A stretch of DNA of 64,000 bases from Amycolatopsis sp. 195334CR. Lineage in GTDB: Bacteria > Actinomycetota > Actinomycetes > Mycobacteriales > Pseudonocardiaceae. Below are positions 25,568 through 35,314 of this stretch, piece after piece. A program made the position numbers and the translations under genes. The notes beneath the pieces are model-generated. The model was not told the origin of the DNA. It worked only from the letters and a program-made list of their open reading frames with translations, and did not search any database. Position 1 is the first letter of the stretch, and the number at the start of each line of letters is the position of its first letter. The DNA lies in NCBI RefSeq assembly GCF_017309385.1, contig NZ_JAFJMJ010000002.1:1488001-1552000 (forward strand), read 5' to 3'.

Positions 25568-26179
25568 ATGGGTGACCTCCTGCTCGCCGCGGCCGCCGGT
25601 TTCGGCACCGGCCTCTCGCTGATCGTCGCCATCGGCGCGCAGAACGCCTTCGTGCTGCGCCAGGGCATCCGGCGGGACGGGGTGCTCGCGGTGGTGGCGA
25701 TCTGCGCGATCTCCGACGCGGTGCTGATCGCGCTCGGCGTCGGCGGGGTCGGCGCGGTGGTCACCGCCTGGCCCGGCGCGGTCACCGCGGTCGGCCTGAT
25801 CGGCGGTGTTTTCCTGCTGTGCTACGGGGTTCTGGCCGCGCGCCGGGTGTTCCGCCCGGCCGCCATGCAGGTCGACCTCGCGCGCCCGGGCTCGCCTCGG
25901 CGCGCCGTGCTCACCTGCCTGGCGATGACCTGGCTCAACCCGCACGTCTACCTGGACACGGTGCTGCTGGTGGGGTCACTGGCCGCCGCGCGGGGCGACC
26001 TGCGCTGGGCGTTCGGCCTCGGCGCGGTGCTGGCGAGCCTGTGCTGGTTCACCGCGCTCGGGTTCGGCGCGCGCCTGCTCACCGGCTTCTTCGCACGCCC
26101 GTCCTCGTGGCGGCTGCTGGACGGACTCGTCGCGGCGACCATGGTCACCTTCGGCGTGCTGCTGGTGAGCGGAGCCTGA
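25568..26179 (+). CDS. lysE: LysE/ArgO-family amino-acid exporter
   Basis: 203 residues with five to six membrane helices, starting GTGLSLIVAIGAQNAFVLRQGIRR, the conserved LysE N-terminus, and later MTWLNPHVYLDTVLL. The family exports Lys, Arg or similar basic amino acids. The position divergent from lysG supports this substrate class. A TTAGGT sits 7 bases before the ATG and could be the -10 box of a leaderless transcript that depends on the activator. Export of Lys/Arg is inferred from the family and pairing. Confidence 0.9.
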   Translation: MGDLLLAAAAGFGTGLSLIVAIGAQNAFVLRQGIRRDGVLAVVAICAISDAVLIALGVGGVGAVVTAWPGAVTAVGLIGGVFLLCYGVLAARRVFRPAAMQVDLARPGSPRRAVLTCLAMTWLNPHVYLDTVLLVGSLAAARGDLRWAFGLGAVLASLCWFTALGFGARLLTGFFARPSSWRLLDGLVAATMVTFGVLLVSGA

Positions 26180-26274
26180 ATTCGTCCGTGCACCACTGGT
26201 TCGAGCGCGAACGGCCGGGGTGACTACGGTTGGCGGTGCCCACCGTCGACCGTCACCCCGAGAGGACACCCATC

Positions 26275-27669
<1,395 letters not shown>

Positions 27670-27758
27670 GACCCCTGGCCGCACCGGCAAACGGGTGTTC
27701 CTCACCGGTACGCGTCACGGATGCGTGAAAGTCGCGGGCCAGCGCCGGTGTGCCGTCG

Positions 27759-27764
27759 TATGAT
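27759..27764 (+). promoter_or_regulatory. -10 box of a probable leaderless operon promoter
   Basis: TATGAT lies 9 bases before the GTG start at 27773, so transcription would begin at or just before that GTG. No good -35 hexamer is found at 17-18 bases upstream, and no ribosome site precedes the start. This suggests a leaderless, possibly activator-dependent promoter for the six-gene operon that follows. Confidence 0.45.
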
Positions 27765-27772
27765 TACCTACG

Positions 27773-29239
27773 GTGAGGGGGAATGCGGGCACCAGCGAAG
27801 CAGCCGGGCACGCAGGGGAGCCGTGGCGGATCAGCATCCAGGATCCGTCGGGGGAGACCCTGGGGGCCGGTATTTTCCTGGGCGAGCACATCGCGCTCAC
27901 CTGCGCCCACGTGGTTTCCGGGGATCCCCAAGCCGATCCGGCGGAGCTGCGCGTGCTCGCCCGGTTCGTCGGCTTGCCCGACCGGCCCGCGGTTCCGGCG
28001 TCCGTGGTGCCCGGCGCGTGGGTTCCGCCGGAGGAGGACGGCACCGGTGACGTCGCGCTGCTGCGGCTGACCGAGTCACCGCCGGTGCCGGGCGCGCCGC
28101 TCTGCTACACCGACGCCGTGCGCGATCGCGTCGTGCACACCTACGGTTTCCCGCACCCGCACGAGAACGGCGTCTGGGTCAACGGCGCCGAACTCGCCGG
28201 CCCGTCGGGGCAGTGGGTGCAGCTGAACTCCCCGGTGCCCGGCGAGCGCGTGCGTGCCGGGTTCAGCGGTGCCGGGGTGATCGACAAGGCCACCGGCGCG
28301 GTGATCGGCATGGTGGTCACCGAGTACACCGACCAGCGCACCGGGCTCGCCTACATGATCCCGATCCGGGTGCTGGCCGGGTACGTGCCCGCGCTCGACG
28401 GTTTCGTCACCGGGGAACTGCCCGGTTCCACCGGCACCATCACCATCCTGATCGGCGACCGGCGGGCCGCGCTCGACAGCGGGTTCTCCGAGGTGGCGGG
28501 CAAGGAGCAGGCGGGAAGGCTGTTCACCGTGGACGCCACCGGCAAGAGCCCGGGCGAGGTGTCCTCCCGGATCGCCGAGGAACGCGGGCACTCGCCGGAA
28601 CCGGCCACCGTGGCGCTGGCCGGGGTGGACGGGTCGAGCCAGCCCGAGCAGCTGCTGCACGAGGTGGTGCGGCCGCTGCTCAAGGTCGGCGCGAAGGTGA
28701 TCGTGCAGTTCAGCGCGGACAACGCGCCCGGGGTGCGGCTGGCCAGGGACTGGCAGCGCGACGAGAACACCGCCCGGCTGGACCGGCTGCGGGTGCTGGC
28801 CGCCGCGTTCGAGTCCGAAGAGGACAGTGTGCGGCGGCAGGCGCGGCGGCTGGGGGAGCGGATCCAGCCGTTGCCGGAGTTCGCCCAGCGCGGCGCCGAA
28901 CTCGCCTTCCTGCTCGGCGCCGCGGACGCGGCCGAGCCCGCGCGGATGAACCGGCGCCTGGTGTCGCTGGAGAAGTGGGTGCGCCGCCAGCGCGACCGGC
29001 TGGCCGCCTACAAGCACGAACTGGCCGCCAAGGACGAGGAGTACGAGGAACTGCGTGGGCAGCTGAGCGCCTACAACGCGATGGCCGTGCGCCACGGGCT
29101 GATGGAGGACGAGGAACTGGCCGAGGCCTACCTGCCCGCGAAGGCGGCGCTGACCGCGCGGCCCTGCGTGCTGCCGGAAGCGGCCCCGCTGGTGCACTCC
29201 TACGCCACCGCGGTCCGGCGGAAACTGGCGCGCCGATGA
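27773..29239 (+). CDS. Intracellular trypsin-like serine peptidase with helical C-terminal region
   Basis: 488 residues, no signal peptide or membrane helix. Residues 15-215 are a chymotrypsin-fold peptidase with full triad His46 (TCAHVV), Asp93 (TGDVALLRL) and Ser165 (GFSGAGVI; the usual GFSGGPV is altered after the Ser). Residues about 224-340 form an alpha/beta domain (TITILIGDRR; VALAGVD); residues 345-450 are a charged, partly coiled-coil region (KWVRRQRDRLAAYKHELAAKDEEYEELRGQL). It heads a six-gene operon whose last gene is a Trypco1-like protein, a known computed partner of trypsins in predicted conflict systems. Substrates are unknown. The stop overlaps the kinase start (ATGA). Confidence 0.8.
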   Translation: MRGNAGTSEAAGHAGEPWRISIQDPSGETLGAGIFLGEHIALTCAHVVSGDPQADPAELRVLARFVGLPDRPAVPASVVPGAWVPPEEDGTGDVALLRLTESPPVPGAPLCYTDAVRDRVVHTYGFPHPHENGVWVNGAELAGPSGQWVQLNSPVPGERVRAGFSGAGVIDKATGAVIGMVVTEYTDQRTGLAYMIPIRVLAGYVPALDGFVTGELPGSTGTITILIGDRRAALDSGFSEVAGKEQAGRLFTVDATGKSPGEVSSRIAEERGHSPEPATVALAGVDGSSQPEQLLHEVVRPLLKVGAKVIVQFSADNAPGVRLARDWQRDENTARLDRLRVLAAAFESEEDSVRRQARRLGERIQPLPEFAQRGAELAFLLGAADAAEPARMNRRLVSLEKWVRRQRDRLAAYKHELAAKDEEYEELRGQLSAYNAMAVRHGLMEDEELAEAYLPAKAALTARPCVLPEAAPLVHSYATAVRRKLARR

Positions 29240-31269
29240 GCGAAGGCGTGCTGACCTGCCACGGGAAACCGGTGGGGCCGGGCGGGTTCTGCGACGAATG
29301 CGGCCGCCGCCGGGTCGTGCCCGTGCCCGCGGCGGTGCCGATGCCGCCGCCGAGCGCACGGCGTGGCACCGACAGCGAACTGACCGGCGACAACGAGTTC
29401 CAGTCACTGCCGGTGGTCGAGGTCCCCGATCCGGCGACGCTGGTGCTGGCCGAGCCGGAGTACCCGGTGGAGCACCAGGTCTGCGGGAAGTGCGGTGGCC
29501 CGGTCGGGCGCCCGTACCGCGACCAGCCCGCGCTGCGGCACGGGTTCTGCGAGCAGGACGGCGAGCCGTTCGACTTCCGGCCGAAGCTGGCCGCGGGCGA
29601 GCGCGTCGGCGGGCAGTACGACGTGCTCGGCTGCCTCGCGCACGGCGGGCTCGGCTGGGTGTACCTGGCCACCGACAGCCACCTGCCGGACAAGTACGTG
29701 GTGCTCAAGGGCGTGCTCGACCGGCACAACGCCAGGGCGCGCCAGCTCGCGCAGGTCGAACGCGACGTGCTGACCCAGCTCGACCACCCGAACATCGTGC
29801 GGATCGTGGACTTCGTCGAGCACGGCTCCGACGACTACCTGGTGATGGACTACGTCGGCGGGCTGTCCCTGCGCGCGGTGCTGGAGCAGCCGGACCTGCT
29901 GCGGGTGGAGCACGTGATCACCTACGGCCGCGCGATCCTCGCCGCGCTGGACTACCTCCACGGCGAGGGCCTGCTCTACGTGGACATGACGCCGAACAAC
30001 GTGATCCACGGCCACAAGCGCGTCAAGGTGATCGATCTCGGGGCCACCAGGGCGATCGGCGACCGCGAGAGCGTCGCGGTGCTGACCACCGGCTACCGGA
30101 TCGGCGACCGGGAGCGCCACGAGCACGGGCTGACCGTGCGGTCCGACGTCTACTCGGTGGGCCGCACCCTGGAAGCCCTGCTGGACGCCACGCCGGGGGC
30201 CGCGGACAGCCCCGGCATCGAGTCGCTGCGGCTGGTCCTTTCGCGCGCGACCGCCTCGTACGAGCGCCGGTTCACCAGTGCCGCCGAGATGTCCGAGCAA
30301 CTGGACGGGGTCCGGCGGGAGGTGCTGCACCAGCGGCCGCGGCGGTCGGCGCGGTTCGAGAGCACGCCCGAACTGCTCGACGCCGGGCTCGGCGCGGTGC
30401 CGGGACTGGCTTACTGGACCGAGCCGCAGCCCGACGTGCTCGACACCGGGCGCCCGGAGCCGGCGGAGGCGGCGTCGTGGTTCCCGGTGCCACTGCCGGT
30501 CACCGGTGAGGACGCCGTGGAAACCGAGCTGACCAGGGCTCGCGCGCGGATCGATTTGGGGGACCCGCGGGCCGCCGAGCGCGCCATCGGCCTGGCCGAG
30601 GAACTGCTGGGGGCCGCTGCCACGCACGACTGGCGGATCGCCTGGCACCGCGGGCTGCTGTGCCTCGCCGACGGTGCGGCCGAGCGGGCGGACCGGAAGT
30701 TCGGCGAGGTGCTCCAGGCGTGGCCCGCCGAGGACGCGCCGAAGCTCGCCGTCGCCTACTGCGCCGAAGTGCGCGGGGACAACGACCGGGCGCAGCAGTT
30801 GTACCAGTCCGTGTGGTCGCGTGACGACAGCCAGGTCAGCGCGGCGTTCGGCCTGGCGCGGTGCCTGCTTCGCCGTGGTGACAAGGAAAACGCGGTCGCC
30901 GCACTCGACGGGGTGCCGGGCGTTTCGCGGCACTACGACGCCGCGCGCGTGGCCGCCGTGCGCATCCGCGTCGCCGCGCCGGTCAGTCAGGGCGATCTGG
31001 CGGACGTGGTGCGGCGGCTGCCGGAACTGTTCCTGGACGGCGAATCCGCGGAACTGCTGAAGACCTTCGTCCGCCAGGCCGCGCTGGACCACGCCGGGGC
31101 GGGCGGCTGGAACGGGGACGAGCTGTTCGGCGACCCGGTCACCGAGCACGGGCTGCGGTTGCGGCTGGAGGGCTCGTTCCGGCGCATCGCCCGGCTCGCC
31201 AGTGATGAAACCCGGTACGGGCTGCTGGTGGACCGGGCCAACGACGTCCGCCCGATGACGCTGAGGTGA
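29236..31269 (+). CDS. PknG-like kinase with rubredoxin-like N-terminus and TPR tail
   Basis: 677 residues, with the domain order of mycobacterial PknG: a Cys-rich zinc/rubredoxin-like part (CDEC at about 18; CGKC near 85; a last CEQD where a second CxxC is expected), the kinase (about 120-385) and TPR-like helices (about 425-675). AHGGLGWVYLA, VVLKG and DLG fit PknG, which itself uses DLG. The catalytic loop reads YVDMTPNNV: the Asp is kept but the Lys of the usual D-x-K-P-x-N is Thr. Activity may be altered. PknG controls glutamate metabolism through GarA/OdhI in relatives. Downstream GlnX- and GlnH-like genes support the same pathway type. Confidence 0.85.
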   Translation: MSEGVLTCHGKPVGPGGFCDECGRRRVVPVPAAVPMPPPSARRGTDSELTGDNEFQSLPVVEVPDPATLVLAEPEYPVEHQVCGKCGGPVGRPYRDQPALRHGFCEQDGEPFDFRPKLAAGERVGGQYDVLGCLAHGGLGWVYLATDSHLPDKYVVLKGVLDRHNARARQLAQVERDVLTQLDHPNIVRIVDFVEHGSDDYLVMDYVGGLSLRAVLEQPDLLRVEHVITYGRAILAALDYLHGEGLLYVDMTPNNVIHGHKRVKVIDLGATRAIGDRESVAVLTTGYRIGDRERHEHGLTVRSDVYSVGRTLEALLDATPGAADSPGIESLRLVLSRATASYERRFTSAAEMSEQLDGVRREVLHQRPRRSARFESTPELLDAGLGAVPGLAYWTEPQPDVLDTGRPEPAEAASWFPVPLPVTGEDAVETELTRARARIDLGDPRAAERAIGLAEELLGAAATHDWRIAWHRGLLCLADGAAERADRKFGEVLQAWPAEDAPKLAVAYCAEVRGDNDRAQQLYQSVWSRDDSQVSAAFGLARCLLRRGDKENAVAALDGVPGVSRHYDAARVAAVRIRVAAPVSQGDLADVVRRLPELFLDGESAELLKTFVRQAALDHAGAGGWNGDELFGDPVTEHGLRLRLEGSFRRIARLASDETRYGLLVDRANDVRPMTLR

Positions 31270-31273
31270 GGCC

Positions 31274-32668
31274 GTGACCAGAGACGGGAACACTGGGGAG
31301 GGGCCGGGGTTCGAACTGGAACTCGGGCAGAACAAGTACCTGTCGCCGTCGGACCGGACCATGCACGTGATCCTCACCGTGCGGGCGGTCGGCGCGCACC
31401 CGCCCGCCGAGGCGGCCGAGGTGCTGCTGGTGGACTGCTCGGCGTCGATGGACTGGCCGCCGACGAAGATCGCCGCCGCGCGCCAGGCCACCGCGGTCGC
31501 CATCGACACGCTGCGCGACGGCGTGCACTTCGGCGTGGTCCGCGGCACCGGGCGCGCGGAGCTGGTGTACCCGGCGAGTGGGCTGGTGCGGGCGACCGCG
31601 GAGACCAGGGCCGAGGCGAAGGCCAAGACGCGCGACCTGATCGCGGGCGGTGGTACCGCGATGAGCACCTGGCTCAGCCTGGCGGCGAGTCTGTTCGCAC
31701 CGCACGAAAACGTGGTGCGCCACGCGATCCTGCTCACCGACGGGAAGAACGAGTCGGAGTCGCCGGAGAAGCTCGGCCGGGTGCTGGAGGAGTGCACCGG
31801 CCGGTTCGACTGCGACGCGCGCGGCATCGGGGACGACTGGCAGCCCGCCGAACTGGAGCGGATCTGCGGGGCGCTGCACGGGCAGGCCGACGCGGTGCTG
31901 GCCGACGCCGAGCTCGCCGCCGACTTCGGGCGCCTGATCGAGTCGGCGATGGGCCGGGTGATCCCGGAGCTGCGGCTGGGCATCCGGACCATGCCGTTTT
32001 CCGCGCTGCGCTTCGCCAAGCAGGTCTATCCGTCCAAAGTGGATATGACGGAGCAGGTGCGGCCGACCGGGGAGCGGACCTTCGAACTGCCGACCGGTGG
32101 CTGGGCGGTGGAGCACCGCGAGTACCACCTGTGCTTCGAGGTGGACCCGGACGCGCTGGTGCCGGGTGAGGACGTGCAGCTCGGCCGGATCGAACCGGTC
32201 GGCAGCCCGGTGAGCTGCGTGGTGGTCGGCCACCTCACCGAGGACCTGGCGCTGTCCAGCCGGGTGGACGAGCAGGTCGGCAGGCACACCGAACAGGCCG
32301 AACTGCGCGCGATCGTCCAGGCGGGCTGGAAGTCCTACGACCAGCAGGCGACCGAGGAGGCGGTCCGGCGCTGGGGCGAGGCGCTGCGGCTGGCCGTGAA
32401 GCTGGGCGACGACAACCTGGTCACCCGCCTGCGGCGCCTGATCGAAGAGGACGGCGGCGGCTTCCGGCTGCGGGAGGGCCTGCGGCCACGGGACATCAAG
32501 TCGGCGGTCATCGGCTCGGGGCTGTCGATGGATTCGGCGATACCCCGGGCCGACGCCGGGCAGTCCGAACCGGCTGGTGAGGACGTGTGGTGCCGGGGGT
32601 GCCGCCGGATCCTGCCGTCGACCGCGAAGGTGTGCGGAAGCTGCGGCACCGCGGTGGCGCCGCGATGA
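31274..32668 (+). CDS. von Willebrand factor A protein with C-terminal zinc ribbon
   Basis: 464 residues, soluble. The VWA domain (about 25-225) keeps the MIDAS metal site: D54-x-S56-x-S58 (DCSASMD), a Thr in GGGTAMS and Asp in LLTDGKN. A beta-rich region follows (about 235-345), then helices (about 350-400), and the C-terminus holds a four-Cys zinc ribbon (CRGC then CGSC, about 443-460). VWA domains dock on partner proteins through metal-dependent contacts, so a scaffold role between kinase, peptidase and sensor is plausible; this is inferred. GTG start with GAGGTGAGG upstream, 4 bases after the kinase stop. Its own stop overlaps the next start (ATGA). Confidence 0.85.
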   Translation: MTRDGNTGEGPGFELELGQNKYLSPSDRTMHVILTVRAVGAHPPAEAAEVLLVDCSASMDWPPTKIAAARQATAVAIDTLRDGVHFGVVRGTGRAELVYPASGLVRATAETRAEAKAKTRDLIAGGGTAMSTWLSLAASLFAPHENVVRHAILLTDGKNESESPEKLGRVLEECTGRFDCDARGIGDDWQPAELERICGALHGQADAVLADAELAADFGRLIESAMGRVIPELRLGIRTMPFSALRFAKQVYPSKVDMTEQVRPTGERTFELPTGGWAVEHREYHLCFEVDPDALVPGEDVQLGRIEPVGSPVSCVVVGHLTEDLALSSRVDEQVGRHTEQAELRAIVQAGWKSYDQQATEEAVRRWGEALRLAVKLGDDNLVTRLRRLIEEDGGGFRLREGLRPRDIKSAVIGSGLSMDSAIPRADAGQSEPAGEDVWCRGCRRILPSTAKVCGSCGTAVAPR

Positions 32669-34011
32669 CCACGGCGGGCCAGGGCGTCGGAAGCGCGGTG
32701 GGCTCGCCGGGCCGGAGTGGCGGTGGCAGGGTGAGCACGGCGGGCCGGGGCGTCGGAAGCGCGGTGGGCTCGCCGGGCCGGAGTGGCGGTGGCGGGGTGA
32801 GCACGGCGGGCCGGGGCGGCGGTAGCGGTGGTGGTGGCGGGGTGAGCAAACCACGCGGCGGTGGCTGGGTGAGCGCACTGCGCCGCGGTGGCGGGGCGAT
32901 GATCACGGCAGGCCGGGGCAGTGGGGTGAGTACGTTGCGCCGCTTGCAGCGGCTGCGGTTGGGGCTGGTCGCCGCCACCGGGGTGGCGACGCTGGCGGCG
33001 CTGCTCACCTTCGCCGGCATCCAGGCCGCGGTGGCCGGGGTGCGAGACGGCACGGCACCCGCCGTGCTGGGGGTGCTCGCCGCGCAGGATGCGCTGGTCA
33101 AGGCCGACAACGCGCTGGTGACCGGCTTCGACACCGGACAGGTCGAGCTGACCGGCCCCGGCGAACGCCACCAGAGCGAACTGGTCATCGCCCGCCAGAG
33201 CCTCACCCAGGTCGCCGAGAACAACGCCGCCGGTGTCGAGGGCAGCCGCGCGCTGCAGGTGGTGGACGGGCTGCTGGCCGGCTACGCGAACTTCGTCGGC
33301 CAGGCCGACGCGCACTACCGCCACCAGGACGGCCGCATGGTCGGCGCGGCCGACCTCTGGTACGCCTCACGCCTGATGCACGCACCGGACAACGGCATCC
33401 TCGCCCGGCTCGACGCGCTCGCCGACCTCCAGCACGACGCCCTCCGCGAGCGCCTCTCCGGTGGCTGGCTGGCCGGGGCGGTGGCCGGATTGTGGCTGCT
33501 GCCCGCCCTGCTGCTGCTCGGCCTGCTCGGCTACACCCAATACCGGTTGCGCCGGAAGTTCCGGCGGCGGTGGAACTTCTGGCTGCTCGGCGCGACCACC
33601 CTGCTGCTCGGCCTGATCCTGACCACCTCGTTCGCCTTCGGCTCGGTGTCCGGTGCCCGTGACGCGAGCGCCACCGTCGACACCGCGGTGGCGCAGTGGC
33701 GCTCCGGCTCCGCCGCCGAAGCCGCCGCCGGGCGGCCGAAGCTGGTGGAACTGCTGCGCGAGACCTGCGCGGGCAGCTGCGGCGAGGTGGTCGGCGAACT
33801 CGCCGCCGGGCTGCCCGCCGGGGGCGCGGCCCCACCGGCCACCGCCGGTGACCCGGCCGACGACGGCCGCCGGATCGACGGGCAGCTGGCCGCGGCCGAC
33901 CTGCCCGCCTACAGCGAGTTCCTGATCGCCGCGCTCGGGCTGGCGATCGCCGGACTGGTGGTGGCCGGTTTCCACCGCCGCGTCGACGAATACCGGTTCA
34001 GGTCCACATGA
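32665..34011 (+). CDS. GlnX-like four-helix membrane sensor protein
   Basis: 448 residues from the ATG that overlaps the VWA stop. Four membrane helices are seen at about 97-122, 270-292, 303-326 and 420-442. Between helices 1 and 2 lies an extracytoplasmic all-helical domain (about 125-265, VLAAQDALVKADNALV), like four-helix sensor bundles; a second outer loop has a Cys pair (TCAGSC). This topology and gene order resemble GlnX, which links GlnH to PknG in mycobacteria. The first 90 residues are Gly/Ser-rich and derive from 66-bp DNA repeats, so the true start could be a later GTG, for example 32926. Sensing function is by analogy. Confidence 0.7.
   Translation: MTTAGQGVGSAVGSPGRSGGGRVSTAGRGVGSAVGSPGRSGGGGVSTAGRGGGSGGGGGVSKPRGGGWVSALRRGGGAMITAGRGSGVSTLRRLQRLRLGLVAATGVATLAALLTFAGIQAAVAGVRDGTAPAVLGVLAAQDALVKADNALVTGFDTGQVELTGPGERHQSELVIARQSLTQVAENNAAGVEGSRALQVVDGLLAGYANFVGQADAHYRHQDGRMVGAADLWYASRLMHAPDNGILARLDALADLQHDALRERLSGGWLAGAVAGLWLLPALLLLGLLGYTQYRLRRKFRRRWNFWLLGATTLLLGLILTTSFAFGSVSGARDASATVDTAVAQWRSGSAAEAAAGRPKLVELLRETCAGSCGEVVGELAAGLPAGGAAPPATAGDPADDGRRIDGQLAAADLPAYSEFLIAALGLAIAGLVVAGFHRRVDEYRFRST
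32671..32847 (+). repeat. 66-bp tandem repeats at the start of the GlnX-like gene
   Basis: Copies at 32671-32736 and 32737-32802 differ at only two bases; a third, shortened copy runs from 32803 to 32847. Each copy ends with GGGGTGAGC or a near variant, which re-creates an in-frame GTG codon. The period is 22 codons, so copy-number change does not break the frame. Low-complexity Gly/Ser protein results. Confidence 0.85.
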
Positions 34012-35300
34012 GACGTTCACTGACCGCGCTGCTCGGCGTGCTGCTGCTCGGGCTGAGCGCGTGCTCGGCCGCCGCCGGCACCAGAACCCTCACCGTGCTC
34101 GCTTCGTGGGAGGGCGCCGAGCAGGAAGCCTTCGAAGCGGTGCTCGCGGAGTTCGAGCAGGAGAGCGGGATCGAGGTCGACTACCGCGGCACCCGGTCGG
34201 TCAGCCAGGTCCTGCGCTCCGACGTGCAGAAGGGCCGCCCGCCGGACATCGCGGTGCTGCCGAACCCCGGCGAGCTGGCGCGCTACGTCGACAGCGGCGA
34301 CCTGCGCCCCCTCGGCCAGGAGTTCGGCGAACAACTCGGCGCGCAGTGGCTGCCCCTGCACCGGCTCGGCACCCCAGCGCACTACACGGTCGTGGTGAAG
34401 GCCGACCTGAAGAGCCTGATCTGGTACCGCCCCGGCACCTTGCCCGGCCCGCCACCGCGCACCTGGGCGGAGCTGGTCGCGCTCAGCGGGGACCTGACCG
34501 CCCGGGGACAGGTCCCGTGGTGCCTCGGCATGGAATCGCAGAGCACCTCGGGCTGGCCGGGCACCGACTGGATCGAGGACATCCTGCTGCGGCGCTCCGG
34601 CCCCGAGGTCTACCAGCGGTTCGCCGCGGGGGAACTGCCGTGGACCTCGGCCGAGGTCCGCCAGGCGTGGCAGGACTGGGGACAGCTCGTCGCCCAGCCG
34701 GGCGCGGTGCGCGGCGGCACGAACGGCGCGCTGCTGCTGCCGTTCGGCGACGCGGCCAAGCCGATGTTCGCCACCCCGCCGGGCTGCGCGCTCGACCACT
34801 TCGCCTCGTCCAGGATCAGCGGTTACCAGCAGTACGAGGCGAAACCGACGGTGGCGGACTTCGACTTCTTCCCGTTCCCGGTGGTCAGCGCGACCGCGGA
34901 ACCGGCGGCCGAACCCGCCGGGGTTTCGGCGGACCTGGCCGGTATGTTCGTCGAGTCGGAGGAGGCCAAGGCGCTGATGCGGTACCTCGCCGCCGAACGC
35001 GGCCAGGCGGTGTGGCCGTCCCGCACGGCCGGTGCCACCTTCTCGATCAACCGGAACCTGCTCGACCAGGGCGTCTACCGCGACCCGCTGAGCAGGCGGG
35101 TGGCCCAGCGGCTGACCTCGGGGCCGTGGTGCTTCGACGCGTCGGACATGATGCCCGCGACGATGAGCGACGCCTTCCAGCGGGCCGTGCTCGACTACCT
35201 CGGCAATCCCGGTGCGCTGGACGGCCTGCTCGAAGCACTCGAACAGGTACGGCTCGGCGTGCCCGCCGACGAACGGCTCAACCTGCCCTGCGGACGATAG
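34008..35300 (+). CDS. GlnH-like solute-binding lipoprotein
   Basis: 430 residues with a lipoprotein signal peptide (lipobox LSAC, Cys19). The mature chain is an extracellular solute-binding fold of the sugar/polyol type (LTVLASWEGAEQEAFEAVLAEFEQ; PPDIAVLPNPGEL; TWAELVALS). No permease or ATPase gene is beside it, so it is a sensor component more likely than a transporter part, as GlnH is in the GlnH-GlnX-PknG pathway. However, its fold looks closer to carbohydrate-binding proteins than to the amino-acid-binding GlnH, so the ligand may differ. Start overlaps the membrane-protein stop (ATGA). Confidence 0.8.
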   Translation: MRRSLTALLGVLLLGLSACSAAAGTRTLTVLASWEGAEQEAFEAVLAEFEQESGIEVDYRGTRSVSQVLRSDVQKGRPPDIAVLPNPGELARYVDSGDLRPLGQEFGEQLGAQWLPLHRLGTPAHYTVVVKADLKSLIWYRPGTLPGPPPRTWAELVALSGDLTARGQVPWCLGMESQSTSGWPGTDWIEDILLRRSGPEVYQRFAAGELPWTSAEVRQAWQDWGQLVAQPGAVRGGTNGALLLPFGDAAKPMFATPPGCALDHFASSRISGYQQYEAKPTVADFDFFPFPVVSATAEPAAEPAGVSADLAGMFVESEEAKALMRYLAAERGQAVWPSRTAGATFSINRNLLDQGVYRDPLSRRVAQRLTSGPWCFDASDMMPATMSDAFQRAVLDYLGNPGALDGLLEALEQVRLGVPADERLNLPCGR

Positions 35301-35314
35301 GAGGAAAGGCACCC

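Noticed and set aside
29404..32019. 871-codon open minus frame opposite the PknG-like and VWA genes
   Set aside because: A shadow of two genes with clear motifs; no ribosome site or recognisable domain.
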